From: Bacteroidaceae bacterium
Lineage (GTDB): Bacteria > Bacteroidota > Bacteroidia > Bacteroidales > Bacteroidaceae
Assembly: GCA_030843315.1 (NCBI GenBank)
Contig: JAUUPT010000054.1
Coordinates: 1 to 25,571 of the forward strand
Reading direction: 5' to 3'
DNA length: 25,571 bases
The position numbers and the translations under genes are program-made. Shown here one piece after another: positions 1 to 6,362 of the stretch (position 1 is its first letter; each line of letters opens with the position of its first letter). The notes beneath the pieces were generated by a model, which was not told where the DNA came from, ran no database searches, and was given only the letters and a program-made list of their open reading frames with translations.

Positions 1-30
1 CAACGAATAGGATATCACAAGATTGGTCTT

Positions 31-1998
31 CTACCCCAAGAAGTTGGCGGTATATACCAGCGAGTCCTTGGGATAAGACAAGTACATATTCTTTATATAT
101 AAGGAATGGCTACGGTCTCTCCTTTCCCTAACAGACGGGATACTGAACAAGGCAAATCCGTCGTCATTGGGAATCACCATCAAGGAATCCGACAAAGGAA
201 TAATCGCCTCGAAAGTGGGAACAAGTTCAATAAGCGACTGCGAGACGGGATTGATACTTGTATTTGCTCCGCGCTTGTACGTCCCCAGGTTGGCAATACA
301 GATTTCATGGGGACTCAGGCTGATTAGATGGTCGTTGTGTTCCAGCAAGCGCGTATAGGCAGTCGCCCCGTTCAGCAGGTTATTCATATCCGGACAGGGT
401 TCTATGATGTCCTTATGCACATTGTATTTATAAATACCGTGAAGAGTGGCAAAATAGATGCGCCCCTCTATTTTGGACACATACATATCGCGGTCCGACG
501 GAAATCCCTCGTTGATGCCGTAGGTTTTCGTATCGACCACCCTGGTCAAATCGCTGCTCAGTTCCAGGCGGGTGACATGATCGGTATTGTACGACCAGAT
601 AACCCGTTCATTCTCCTGTTCAAAGAGGCGGCACGAATCCGCCATGCCATCAATCTTGCATACTACCTGCCATTCGCCGTTCTTCTTCGCCACCAGATAG
701 ATACCATTATATACCCCCACATACATCATATCCGTGTGCCCCTCCACCAACTGACAAGACCATGCGCCCGTGATGTCCGTAATGCGCTTCATCGAAGTAC
801 CTTTGATAAGAAAAACGCCGCGGTCGTGCAGGCAGAAGAGTTCATCGCCTATGCGGCAAAGATTCCACACCTGCCCGCTGGACTGAGGCATGGGGTGAAT
901 ATCCGGCAGGTTGCCATTTAGCCGCACCGGATAAGAGGTGTAATACAGTCCGCGGTTGGTTCCCAGATAGAGATACCCATCCTCCATTGCCGCCGTATAT
1001 CCGGTACCGTAGGAGTAAGGATAAGAATAGAGATTGGTGAAAGGAGAACTGAGGCAAACGTAGTCAATGCCGCTATCCAGTCCCGCCCAAAGGTTGCCGG
1101 TAGGATCAAAAGAGACGGAAAGCACGGTATTGTTCCGTAATCCGTTGTATTCATTGAAATAACTCAGTTGAAGGGTGTTACAATCTATCAACACCAACCC
1201 TTTATGAATAGTTCCCAGAGCTATTTTGTCGTCTTTCTTCGCTACGCAGAATACTTCATTCTCGCGCATGAAATCCTCGGCACCGGTGATGAAAGGTTCT
1301 ACTGTACGTCCGTCGCAATAATACAAACCGTTGTAGGCAGTCACCACCATCACACCCTTTTTATAAGGTATAATGCCGCGAATACGTTTGGAAGCTAGTT
1401 CGTCGGCTCCCTGCAGGGGGAAGAAAGTATTTCCTACCAGGAACCACACACCTTTGTCAGTACCTATATAAAGGATGCCGTTCACCATATTCGAGCAATC
1501 TATCTTGGCATCCATTTCGATGGCGGTGTACTTCCCGTTCAGATACTTTATCACGCGGTCGTCGCCCTGCATATACAAAATGTTGTCCACTTCATGAATT
1601 CCCCACACATTACCCAGGAAACGGAAATCACCGTCCAGTTTGTCGGACATACAGTGATACGTCAAAGAGCCGTCCGCATCGGGTTCAAAGTAACCGAATT
1701 CGTTGATACCACCCGCATAGATACGCTTTTGGGTAGCCGAAGCCAGCACCGAGCGCACATCCGAAGAGTTGTTCAGCGGAAAGACGCTCCATACGTTACC
1801 ATCGAACTGCAACATTCCGTTCTTATTGGCAAAGTACACCCACTTGTCATCATAAGGTGCTATCTGCCACGTCTGCGCACCTTTGCCATAATCGTTCTTA
1901 TCGAAGTTGACGATGAAACTGTTCCATTCGGCATACGTCTTAGAGAAGGGAAAAAGGGAAAAAAGAAGAAAGAAACAATATAGTGCGCGGTTTTTCAT
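31..1998 (-). CDS. Periplasmic two-component-propeller sensor (Y_Y_Y/LuxR-type family), interrupted by in-frame stop
   Basis: 655 residues from the ATG at 1998, which begins a clear signal peptide (MKNRALYCFFLLFSLFPFSK, cleavage near TYA). A GTG four codons further upstream is less likely. The body is a beta-propeller of the kind found in Bacteroides periplasmic sensors, with blade motifs such as GNLWAGLDSGIDYV near residue 305 and WVYFANKNGMLQFDG near 55. It ends at the sequence NFLG followed by TAG at 31-33. Reading on in the same frame to the window edge gives KTNLVISYSL, which resembles the start of a Y_Y_Y domain. Family members are usually about 900-1000 residues, with a Y_Y_Y domain, a membrane helix and a cytoplasmic LuxR-type or kinase output domain. 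I infer a nonsense-interrupted gene that would sense ligand but lack its output. A sequencing error at one base is the main alternative. Confidence 0.8.
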   Translation of the reverse strand: MKNRALYCFFLLFSLFPFSKTYAEWNSFIVNFDKNDYGKGAQTWQIAPYDDKWVYFANKNGMLQFDGNVWSVFPLNNSSDVRSVLASATQKRIYAGGINEFGYFEPDADGSLTYHCMSDKLDGDFRFLGNVWGIHEVDNILYMQGDDRVIKYLNGKYTAIEMDAKIDCSNMVNGILYIGTDKGVWFLVGNTFFPLQGADELASKRIRGIIPYKKGVMVVTAYNGLYYCDGRTVEPFITGAEDFMRENEVFCVAKKDDKIALGTIHKGLVLIDCNTLQLSYFNEYNGLRNNTVLSVSFDPTGNLWAGLDSGIDYVCLSSPFTNLYSYPYSYGTGYTAAMEDGYLYLGTNRGLYYTSYPVRLNGNLPDIHPMPQSSGQVWNLCRIGDELFCLHDRGVFLIKGTSMKRITDITGAWSCQLVEGHTDMMYVGVYNGIYLVAKKNGEWQVVCKIDGMADSCRLFEQENERVIWSYNTDHVTRLELSSDLTRVVDTKTYGINEGFPSDRDMYVSKIEGRIYFATLHGIYKYNVHKDIIEPCPDMNNLLNGATAYTRLLEHNDHLISLSPHEICIANLGTYKRGANTSINPVSQSLIELVPTFEAIIPLSDSLMVIPNDDGFALFSIPSVRERRDRSHSLYIKNMYLSYPKDSLVYTANFLG

Positions 1999-2027
1999 AT
2001 ATACAATCACTTCTTGGTTTACCAGTA

Positions 2028-2035
2028 CAAAAATA
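2028..2035 (-). promoter_or_regulatory. Probable -7 box TATTTTTG for the propeller sensor gene
   Basis: On the minus strand the bases read TATTTTTG, matching the Bacteroidetes -7 consensus TAnnTTTG, about 30 bases before the ATG at 1998. No convincing -33 TTTG lies at the usual 19-21 base spacing, so this is a moderate call. Confidence 0.4.
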
Positions 2036-2194
2036 ATGTTTATTTTTAATACACCGCACTAAAGCTTCTTATTAATTTCAGCTGTATGTTTGCGCGACTT
2101 AAGACTGAAAGCCTTAACACCTACTTTTCTACCCAAAATGCCTGCTTTTCTTCTCTGAAAGCCCTATATTTCTTAGGACAGCATCCTATGTCTA

Positions 2195-2332
2195 TTCTGT
2201 TTATACCTATTGTTTATTGCTTACCCACGAACGTAGTTCATATTGTTCACAAATGTGATTCATCTTCTTCACATACGTGGTTTACCTTACTCACATATGT
2301 AGGTAGGCAATAAACAATAGGTATAAACAGAA
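2195..2332. repeat. 26-bp perfect inverted repeat flanking a tandem array
   Basis: The left arm at 2195-2220 and the right arm at 2307-2332 are perfect reverse complements over 26 bases (arm begins TTCTGTTTATACC and ends GTTTATTGC). They are separated by 86 bases. Similarity continues imperfectly about 9 bases outward (CTATGTCTA against the reverse complement of CAAACATAA). If transcribed, the element would fold into a long stem with a large loop. It contains no open reading frame I would support. I saw no obvious target-site duplication. Confidence 0.85.
2224..2311. repeat. Four degenerate 22-bp tandem units inside the inverted repeat
   Basis: Units at 2224-2245, 2246-2267, 2268-2289 and 2290-2311 keep an exact 22-base register. 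They share the core CACRWAYGTRR; the individual cores are CACGAACGTAG, CACAAATGTGA, CACATACGTGG and CACATATGTAG. Three units continue with TTYAY. A 22-base period places every core on the same face of the helix, which suggests arrayed protein-binding sites. The function is unknown. Confidence 0.75.
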
Positions 2333-2363
2333 CAAACATAAGGGATATAGAAAACAGACACAA
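2333..2363 (-). promoter_or_regulatory. Possible minus-strand promoter reading into the inverted repeat
   Basis: On the minus strand TATGTTTG (2333-2340) matches TAnnTTTG, and a TTG at 2361-2363 lies 20 bases upstream. Transcription would start within the right arm at about 2327 and read leftward through the array. No T-rich terminator follows the left arm, so a discrete small RNA is only a suggestion. Confidence 0.3.
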
Positions 2364-2676
2364 GGCATCTACCTTTGAAACACAGGCAATTAACAGAGAT
2401 AAGAGCTAAGAAGAAGGAATAAGATAGAGGGATAATTCAGAAAAGAACAAGATATAAAGACGATAAAACATGGAAAATCTGCGAGTGCAAGCAAATTGCT
2501 TGCACTCCTGCATACACTGCTTGCCTACACCGCTGAAATGCCGATGAATAAAGGGACATATACAATTAGTGCAAGCGTGTAAGCAAAATGATGATTAAAA
2601 TACAGGTAGTGTGATTTCCGACTGAATGACAAACATCGGATATTAGATCTGCAGAAATCGCGTCAATCTGCGTTTC
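2341..2676. other. Gene-free AT-rich stretch
   Basis: I see no supported protein gene here. The only structures are a TACCTTTG on the plus strand at 2370-2377 (a -7-like box without a -33 partner) and the 25-bp palindrome at 2483-2507. The word TGCAAGC or its complement recurs around 2483-2580. Confidence 0.5.
2483..2507. repeat. 25-bp perfect palindrome
   Basis: GAGTGCAAGCAA, a single central A, then TTGCTTGCACTC. The arms are 12 bases and perfect. No T-run follows on either side, so it does not look like an intrinsic terminator. A dimeric-protein operator or a cruciform-forming site is possible. A related TGCTTGCC recurs at 2518 and GTGCAAGC again near 2570. Confidence 0.7.
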
Positions 2677-2714
2677 AAAAAAAAGCAGATAACACTTTCG
2701 TATCATCTGCTTTT
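2677..2714 (-). terminator. Intrinsic terminator after tRNA-Thr
   Basis: On the minus strand, directly after the tRNA, AAAAGCAGATGATAC and GTGTTATCTGCTTTT form a continuous stem with a few G-U pairs around a GAAA tetraloop. The 3' arm runs into eight T residues. It ends the SRP RNA/tRNA transcript and could also work in the opposite direction. Confidence 0.85.
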
Positions 2715-2718
2715 CTTG

Positions 2719-2792
2719 AGCCTCTTGTCGGATTCGAACCAACGACCCCGAGATTACAAATCACGTGCTCTGGCCAACTGAGCTAAAGAGGC
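2719..2792 (-). tRNA. tRNA-Thr (anticodon UGU)
   Basis: The minus strand gives a full cloverleaf. The acceptor stem is GCCTCTT/AAGAGGC with a U discriminator. The D arm is GCTC...GAGC. The anticodon loop TTTGTAA holds anticodon TGT. The T arm is GTTGG-TTCGAAT-CCGAC. The anticodon stem has one U-U mismatch. CCA is not encoded (TCA follows the acceptor). The 5' end lies only 4 bases after the 3' end of the SRP RNA, so the two must share a transcript that is processed. Confidence 0.96.
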
Positions 2793-2893
2793 GGGTGGGT
2801 AAGCTATCTATATCGCGCCGCTACAACCAACTACCTTTGCTGCGATCAAGCCCTGGAGGATTCGAAGGGAGCTGGCCGTATAGGACTTACCCG
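2793..2893 (-). ncRNA. ffs: Small bacterial SRP RNA (4.5S-like)
   Basis: About 100 nt of RNA component for the signal recognition particle, which binds Ffh and targets nascent membrane proteins. On the minus strand the ends pair as GGGTAAG (2892-2886) with CTTACCC (2803-2797). Next inward CTATA pairs with TATAG, then CCAGCTCCCTT pairs with AAGGTAGTTGG (one mismatch, one G-U). The apical part CAGGGCTTGATCGCAGCA keeps the Ffh-binding pattern CAGG-nCn-loop-nGn-AGCA, aligning without gaps to the E. coli 4.5S core. The loop is UGAU flanked by U and C instead of GGAA. It is preceded by a strong promoter and followed directly by tRNA-Thr. I identified it from fold and motif; a covariance-model search would settle it. 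Confidence 0.85.
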
Positions 2894-2910
2894 TTTTCGT
2901 TTTGCGGTTG

Positions 2911-2941
2911 CAAAGGTAGACATTATTTTTATATCTGCAAT
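2911..2941 (-). promoter_or_regulatory. Promoter of the SRP RNA/tRNA-Thr operon
   Basis: On the minus strand the -7 box is TACCTTTG (2918-2911) and ATTG (2941-2938) lies 19 bases upstream. This fits the Bacteroidetes primary-sigma arrangement. Expected transcription start is about 2905, a few bases before the SRP RNA. Confidence 0.8.
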
Positions 2942-3002
2942 ACCCTACCCTAACTTTTTTCAACTTTAACAAGAATACCACCTATACATACAATATTATT
3001 TT

Positions 3003-3010
3003 TACCTTTG
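3003..3010 (+). promoter_or_regulatory. -7 box TACCTTTG for the DUF4199/GT2 cluster
   Basis: An exact TAnnTTTG match 20 bases before the ATG at 3030. The -33 element is not recognisable. Probably the start of the rightward cluster running to 7385. Confidence 0.55.
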
Positions 3011-3029
3011 CGCCATATTTCTTAGAAAG

Positions 3030-3575
3030 ATGGCAGAAAACAGAGGTTACATACAACGATACGCAATGCTATTCGGCACTTACATGGGAGGATATTGGAT
3101 ACTGAAGTTTATTCTCTTCCCGCTGGCGCTGACCATTCCCCTTTTATCTTTCCTTTTTATAGGGCTTACGCTGTGTGTTCCCTTTATGGGATATTACTAT
3201 GCAAGAATGTACCGCAACCAGGTGTGCGGCGGAAGTATCAGCTTCTTGCACGCATGGGTATTTACGGTATTTATGTATATGTTTGCCGCACTGCTCACGG
3301 CTGTGGCGCACTATATCTATTTCCGCTTCATCGATCACGGTTTTGTAATCAGCACCTGCGAAATCGAGATAAATAACCTTGCCCGAAGCGGCATTCCGGG
3401 AATAGAGACTTATATAGACGCCTACAAAGAAATCTTGGACACAGCCCGGCAACTTACACCGATAGACATCACATTGCAATTGATATCATCGAATGTATTT
3501 TGCGGTGCGCTGCTCGCCTTCCCCACAGCATTGTTCGTCATGAGACAGAGAAGGCAGGATGAACCGGCAGGATGA
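3030..3575 (+). CDS. DUF4199 family integral membrane protein
   Basis: 181 residues with four hydrophobic segments at about 17-37, 39-58, 74-95 and 152-168, giving a small inner-membrane protein. The first two helices are nearly continuous (LFGTYMGGYWILKFILFPLALT), then come MYRNQVCGGSISFLHAW and a soluble loop at about 105-145. This layout matches the DUF4199 family, which in Bacteroides typically sits just before a dolichol-phosphate-mannose-synthase-like glycosyltransferase, as here (48-base gap). The function is unknown. The pairing suggests a role linked to the lipid-linked sugar made by the next gene, but that is inference. Confidence 0.8.
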   Translation: MAENRGYIQRYAMLFGTYMGGYWILKFILFPLALTIPLLSFLFIGLTLCVPFMGYYYARMYRNQVCGGSISFLHAWVFTVFMYMFAALLTAVAHYIYFRFIDHGFVISTCEIEINNLARSGIPGIETYIDAYKEILDTARQLTPIDITLQLISSNVFCGALLAFPTALFVMRQRRQDEPAG

Positions 3576-3623
3576 CAGAATAGTAACTTCAATCGTAACA
3601 TAGATAATATTGTAAATAAGCAA

Positions 3624-4577
3624 ATGGATATTTCAGTTGTCGTACCATTATATAATGAAGAGGAGTCGCTTCCCGAACTGTTCGCATGGATAGACCGGGT
3701 GATGAAAGCCAACAGCTTCTCTTATGAAGCGATTTTCGTGAACGACGGAAGTACCGACCGCTCCTGGCAGGTGATTGAACAACTGCAAGCACAAGCGCCG
3801 GATGTGGTACGCGGCATCAAGTTCCGACGCAACTACGGTAAATCACCTGCCCTGTTCTGTGGATTCGAGCAAGCGCAAGGCGATGTAGTGATAACGATGG
3901 ATGCCGACCTTCAGGACAGTCCCGACGAAATACCGGAACTCTACCGCATGATTACCGAAGAAGGATACGACCTGGTATCCGGCTGGAAGCAGAAGCGTTA
4001 CGACCCGCTATCCAAGACGCTGCCCACCAAACTATTCAATGCCACTGCACGCAAAGTATCCGGCATAAAGAACCTGCACGACTTCAACTGCGGACTGAAA
4101 GCTTATCGCAAGGACGTAGTGAAGAACATAGAAGTATACGGTGAAATGCACCGTTACATCCCTTACCTTGCCAAGAATGCCGGATTCAAGAAGATAGCCG
4201 AAAAGGTGGTTCAGCACCAGGCGCGGAAATACGGAAAGACGAAGTTCGGGTTAAGCCGCTTCTTCAACGGTTATCTGGACTTGATTTCGCTCTGGTTCCT
4301 CTCCACTTTCGGTATAAAGCCCATGCACTTCTTCGGAATACTGGGTTCGCTGATGTTCTTCTTCGGTTTTATAGCCGTTATCATAGTAGGTATCAGCAAG
4401 TTGTACTATATGCATCATGGCCTGCCCTACCGCCTCGTGACAGATTCTCCTTACTTCTACTTATCGCTGACGTCCATGATTATCGGTACGCAGTTGTTTG
4501 TAGGCGGATTCCTCGGAGAACTGATTTCGCGCAATGCTCCCGAACGAAATAAATATCAAATAGAGAAAACCATTTAA
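3624..4577 (+). CDS. GT2 glycosyltransferase, polyprenyl-phosphate sugar transferase type
   Basis: 317 residues. The N-terminal GT-A domain (1-220) begins MDISVVVPLYNEEESLPELF. It has the nucleotide-binding DGSTD at 41-45, the metal-binding DAD at 93-95 followed by LQDSPDEIP, and a FNCGLKAY segment. Two membrane helices follow (about 233-260 and 280-305). This is the architecture of GtrB/DPM1-like enzymes, which move a sugar from a nucleotide donor to undecaprenyl (or dolichyl) phosphate at the cytoplasmic face for use in envelope glycans. The sugar cannot be told from sequence alone. It is followed after 2 bases by the lipoprotein at 4580, so the genes are probably cotranscribed. Confidence 0.9.
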   Translation: MDISVVVPLYNEEESLPELFAWIDRVMKANSFSYEAIFVNDGSTDRSWQVIEQLQAQAPDVVRGIKFRRNYGKSPALFCGFEQAQGDVVITMDADLQDSPDEIPELYRMITEEGYDLVSGWKQKRYDPLSKTLPTKLFNATARKVSGIKNLHDFNCGLKAYRKDVVKNIEVYGEMHRYIPYLAKNAGFKKIAEKVVQHQARKYGKTKFGLSRFFNGYLDLISLWFLSTFGIKPMHFFGILGSLMFFFGFIAVIIVGISKLYYMHHGLPYRLVTDSPYFYLSLTSMIIGTQLFVGGFLGELISRNAPERNKYQIEKTI

Positions 4578-4579
4578 CG

Positions 4580-5065
4580 ATGAAAAGCTTAGTCAGACTT
4601 ATAATACTCGGCGCTGTCCTTTGCCCCTTGATCAGTATTGCAGTTTCCTGCTCGGAAGAAGCGGATTGCTCGATGGCAACACGAGCCATGGTGCAATGTT
4701 ACCTTTATACGATAGACCCTGAAACCAGAGTGGTGAAGAACGATACGCTCGACTCGCTGACGGTGACAGCATACGGCACGGACTCTATCATCATCAACAA
4801 CCAGAAGAAGGTGCACGACCTGTCGCTGCCCCTGCGCTATACGGTAGACTCTACCAAACTGGTGTTCCGGTACAGCCGGACGAGAGTCGACACCGTCGTT
4901 ATCCATCACACCAACACACCCTATTTCCTGTCGATGGATTGCGGCTATCAGATGAAGCAAGCTATCACGAAGATTGGTTATACCCGCCGTACCCTCGATT
5001 CTATTTATATAGCAAACAACGAAGCCACCAACTATGGAAAGGAAAATCTTAAATTATTCTATTAG
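4580..5065 (+). CDS. DUF6452-like lipoprotein
   Basis: 161 residues. The N-terminus is a lipoprotein signal: a hydrophobic core LIILGAVLCPLISIAVSC, with Cys24 as the likely lipidated residue, then SEEADC. The rest is beta-rich with alternating polar residues (VVKNDTLDSLTVTAYGTDSI). It resembles Bacteroidales proteins annotated as DUF6452; I rely on memory of the family here. It begins 2 bases after the glycosyltransferase stop and overlaps the next gene by 32 bases, a strong sign of a shared transcript and possibly coupled translation. Function unknown. Confidence 0.75.
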   Translation: MKSLVRLIILGAVLCPLISIAVSCSEEADCSMATRAMVQCYLYTIDPETRVVKNDTLDSLTVTAYGTDSIIINNQKKVHDLSLPLRYTVDSTKLVFRYSRTRVDTVVIHHTNTPYFLSMDCGYQMKQAITKIGYTRRTLDSIYIANNEATNYGKENLKLFY

Positions 5066-5750
5066 TCTGGTGCTCTGCCTGCTGATGTCTTTTCCGCTGT
5101 GGGCGCAGGAGAAGAAGAAGGAGGTGCCGCAACAACCGCTGTACAACGGCGTGTCTGTGGGCGTGGAGTTGTGGGGACTTGCCAACTCGATGCTCGGAGG
5201 AGATTTCCTGAGTTCGGAAGTATCGGTGGACGTCAACCTGCGAAACCGCTTCTTCCCCGTCGTGGAACTGGGATATGGAACCACAGATACCTGGAATGAT
5301 AAAGGCATACATTATGAAAGCAGCGCTCCTTACTTCCGCTTCGGAATAGATTATAATACGCTCTACAATAAGCAGCATGGCAATATGTTGCTCGTAGGAT
5401 TGCGTTACGGCGCAACCAGTTTCAAGTATGACGTAGAAGCCCTGGGGCTGAAAGACCCTATTTATGGCGGAATGGTAGGAAACCCCAACCTGGAAGACGG
5501 GATTTGGGGCGGCAGTCTGCCCTATAATTACAAGGGAATGAAAGGTTCCATGCAATGGGCTGAGTTCTGCGTCGGTATCCGTGCCCATGTATGGAAAGCA
5601 CTATACATGGGATGGTCGCTGCGCTTCAAGTTCAAGTTGTCCGCCACGACCGACGAGCATGGCGACCCGTGGTACGTACCCGGTTTCGGTAAATATGGCT
5701 CCAATACAATGGGGATAACCTATACGATAACATACAAACTACCTTTTTAG
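5034..5750 (+). CDS. DUF6048-like exported beta-barrel protein
   Basis: 238 residues with a signal peptide (MERKILNYSISLVLCLLMSF, cleavage after LWAQ). The mature part has amphipathic strands ending in aromatic residues and a C-terminal phenylalanine (GITYTITYKLPF), as expected for an outer-membrane beta-barrel. It resembles the DUF6048 family, which in Bacteroidales is found beside DUF6452 as here. The start overlaps the end of the upstream gene by 32 bases in another frame. The two proteins may act together in the envelope, but the role is unknown. Confidence 0.75.
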   Translation: MERKILNYSISLVLCLLMSFPLWAQEKKKEVPQQPLYNGVSVGVELWGLANSMLGGDFLSSEVSVDVNLRNRFFPVVELGYGTTDTWNDKGIHYESSAPYFRFGIDYNTLYNKQHGNMLLVGLRYGATSFKYDVEALGLKDPIYGGMVGNPNLEDGIWGGSLPYNYKGMKGSMQWAEFCVGIRAHVWKALYMGWSLRFKFKLSATTDEHGDPWYVPGFGKYGSNTMGITYTITYKLPF

Positions 5751-5755
5751 GACTT

Positions 5756-6337
5756 ATGACAGGGTTAGAAATTTGGCTACTGGCTATAGGACTTGCGATG
5801 GATTGTTTCGCTGTATCTATAGCCAGCGGGATTATTTTGAAACAGACCAAACTGAAGCCTATGCTTGTAATGGCATTCTGCTTCGGTTTCTTCCAGGCGC
5901 TCATGCCCCTGTTGGGATGGATAGGCGCGAGTCAATTCAGCCATCTGATAGAGAGTATCGACCATTGGATTGCTTTCGGCATCCTCGCCTTCCTGGGCGG
6001 ACGCATGGTGCGGGAATCTTTCAAAGAAGAAGATTGCAAGCACGAGTATGACCCCACCAGTCTTAAAGTAGTGCTGATGCTGGCAGTAGCAACCAGCATC
6101 GACGCATTGGCAGTGGGTGTTTCGTTTGCATTCCTAGGTGTCAAGGAGTTTTCGGCTATCCTCGTTCCCATCGGCATCATCGGGTTCGTGTCATTCGTCC
6201 TGTCGATGGCGGGATTGATGTTCGGTATCCGTTTCGGTTGCGGCATTGCCCGCAAGTTGCGTGCCGAACTGTGGGGCGGTATTATCCTTATTATTATTGG
6301 AACCAAGATACTGATTGAACATTTATTTTTTAGCTAA
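5756..6337 (+). CDS. mntP: Manganese efflux pump MntP
   Basis: 193 residues and six predicted membrane helices. The two internal repeats carry the family signatures GLAMDCFAVSI (Asp16) and ATSIDALAVGVSF (Asp115), the acidic residues thought to bind Mn2+ in MntP/YebN. It exports Mn2+ from the cytoplasm. It starts 5 bases after the preceding gene, so there is no room for the yybP-ykoY manganese riboswitch that often precedes this family, and regulation must come from the cluster promoter or elsewhere. The length matches the family (about 185-195). Confidence 0.95.
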   Translation: MTGLEIWLLAIGLAMDCFAVSIASGIILKQTKLKPMLVMAFCFGFFQALMPLLGWIGASQFSHLIESIDHWIAFGILAFLGGRMVRESFKEEDCKHEYDPTSLKVVLMLAVATSIDALAVGVSFAFLGVKEFSAILVPIGIIGFVSFVLSMAGLMFGIRFGCGIARKLRAELWGGIILIIIGTKILIEHLFFS

Positions 6338-6362
6338 CCACTCTTGATAAACAAATACGATT

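Noticed and set aside
328..921. Plus-strand ORF of 197 codons
   Set aside because: It is antisense to the propeller sensor, without promoter, ribosome site or family resemblance.
2195..2332. Insertion sequence
   Set aside because: The inverted repeats enclose only 86 bases with no transposase, and no target-site duplication is evident; a transposase-less mobile element remains possible but is unsupported.
2832..2839. TACCTTTG on the plus strand as a promoter
   Set aside because: It falls inside the SRP RNA gene, where those bases form a conserved stem, and has no -33 partner.
2765..2953. Plus-strand ORF of 62 codons
   Set aside because: It lies over the tRNA-Thr and SRP RNA genes on the other strand and has no protein-like features.
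5751..5755. Manganese riboswitch (yybP-ykoY) before mntP
   Set aside because: Only 5 bases separate mntP from the preceding gene, leaving no room for it.
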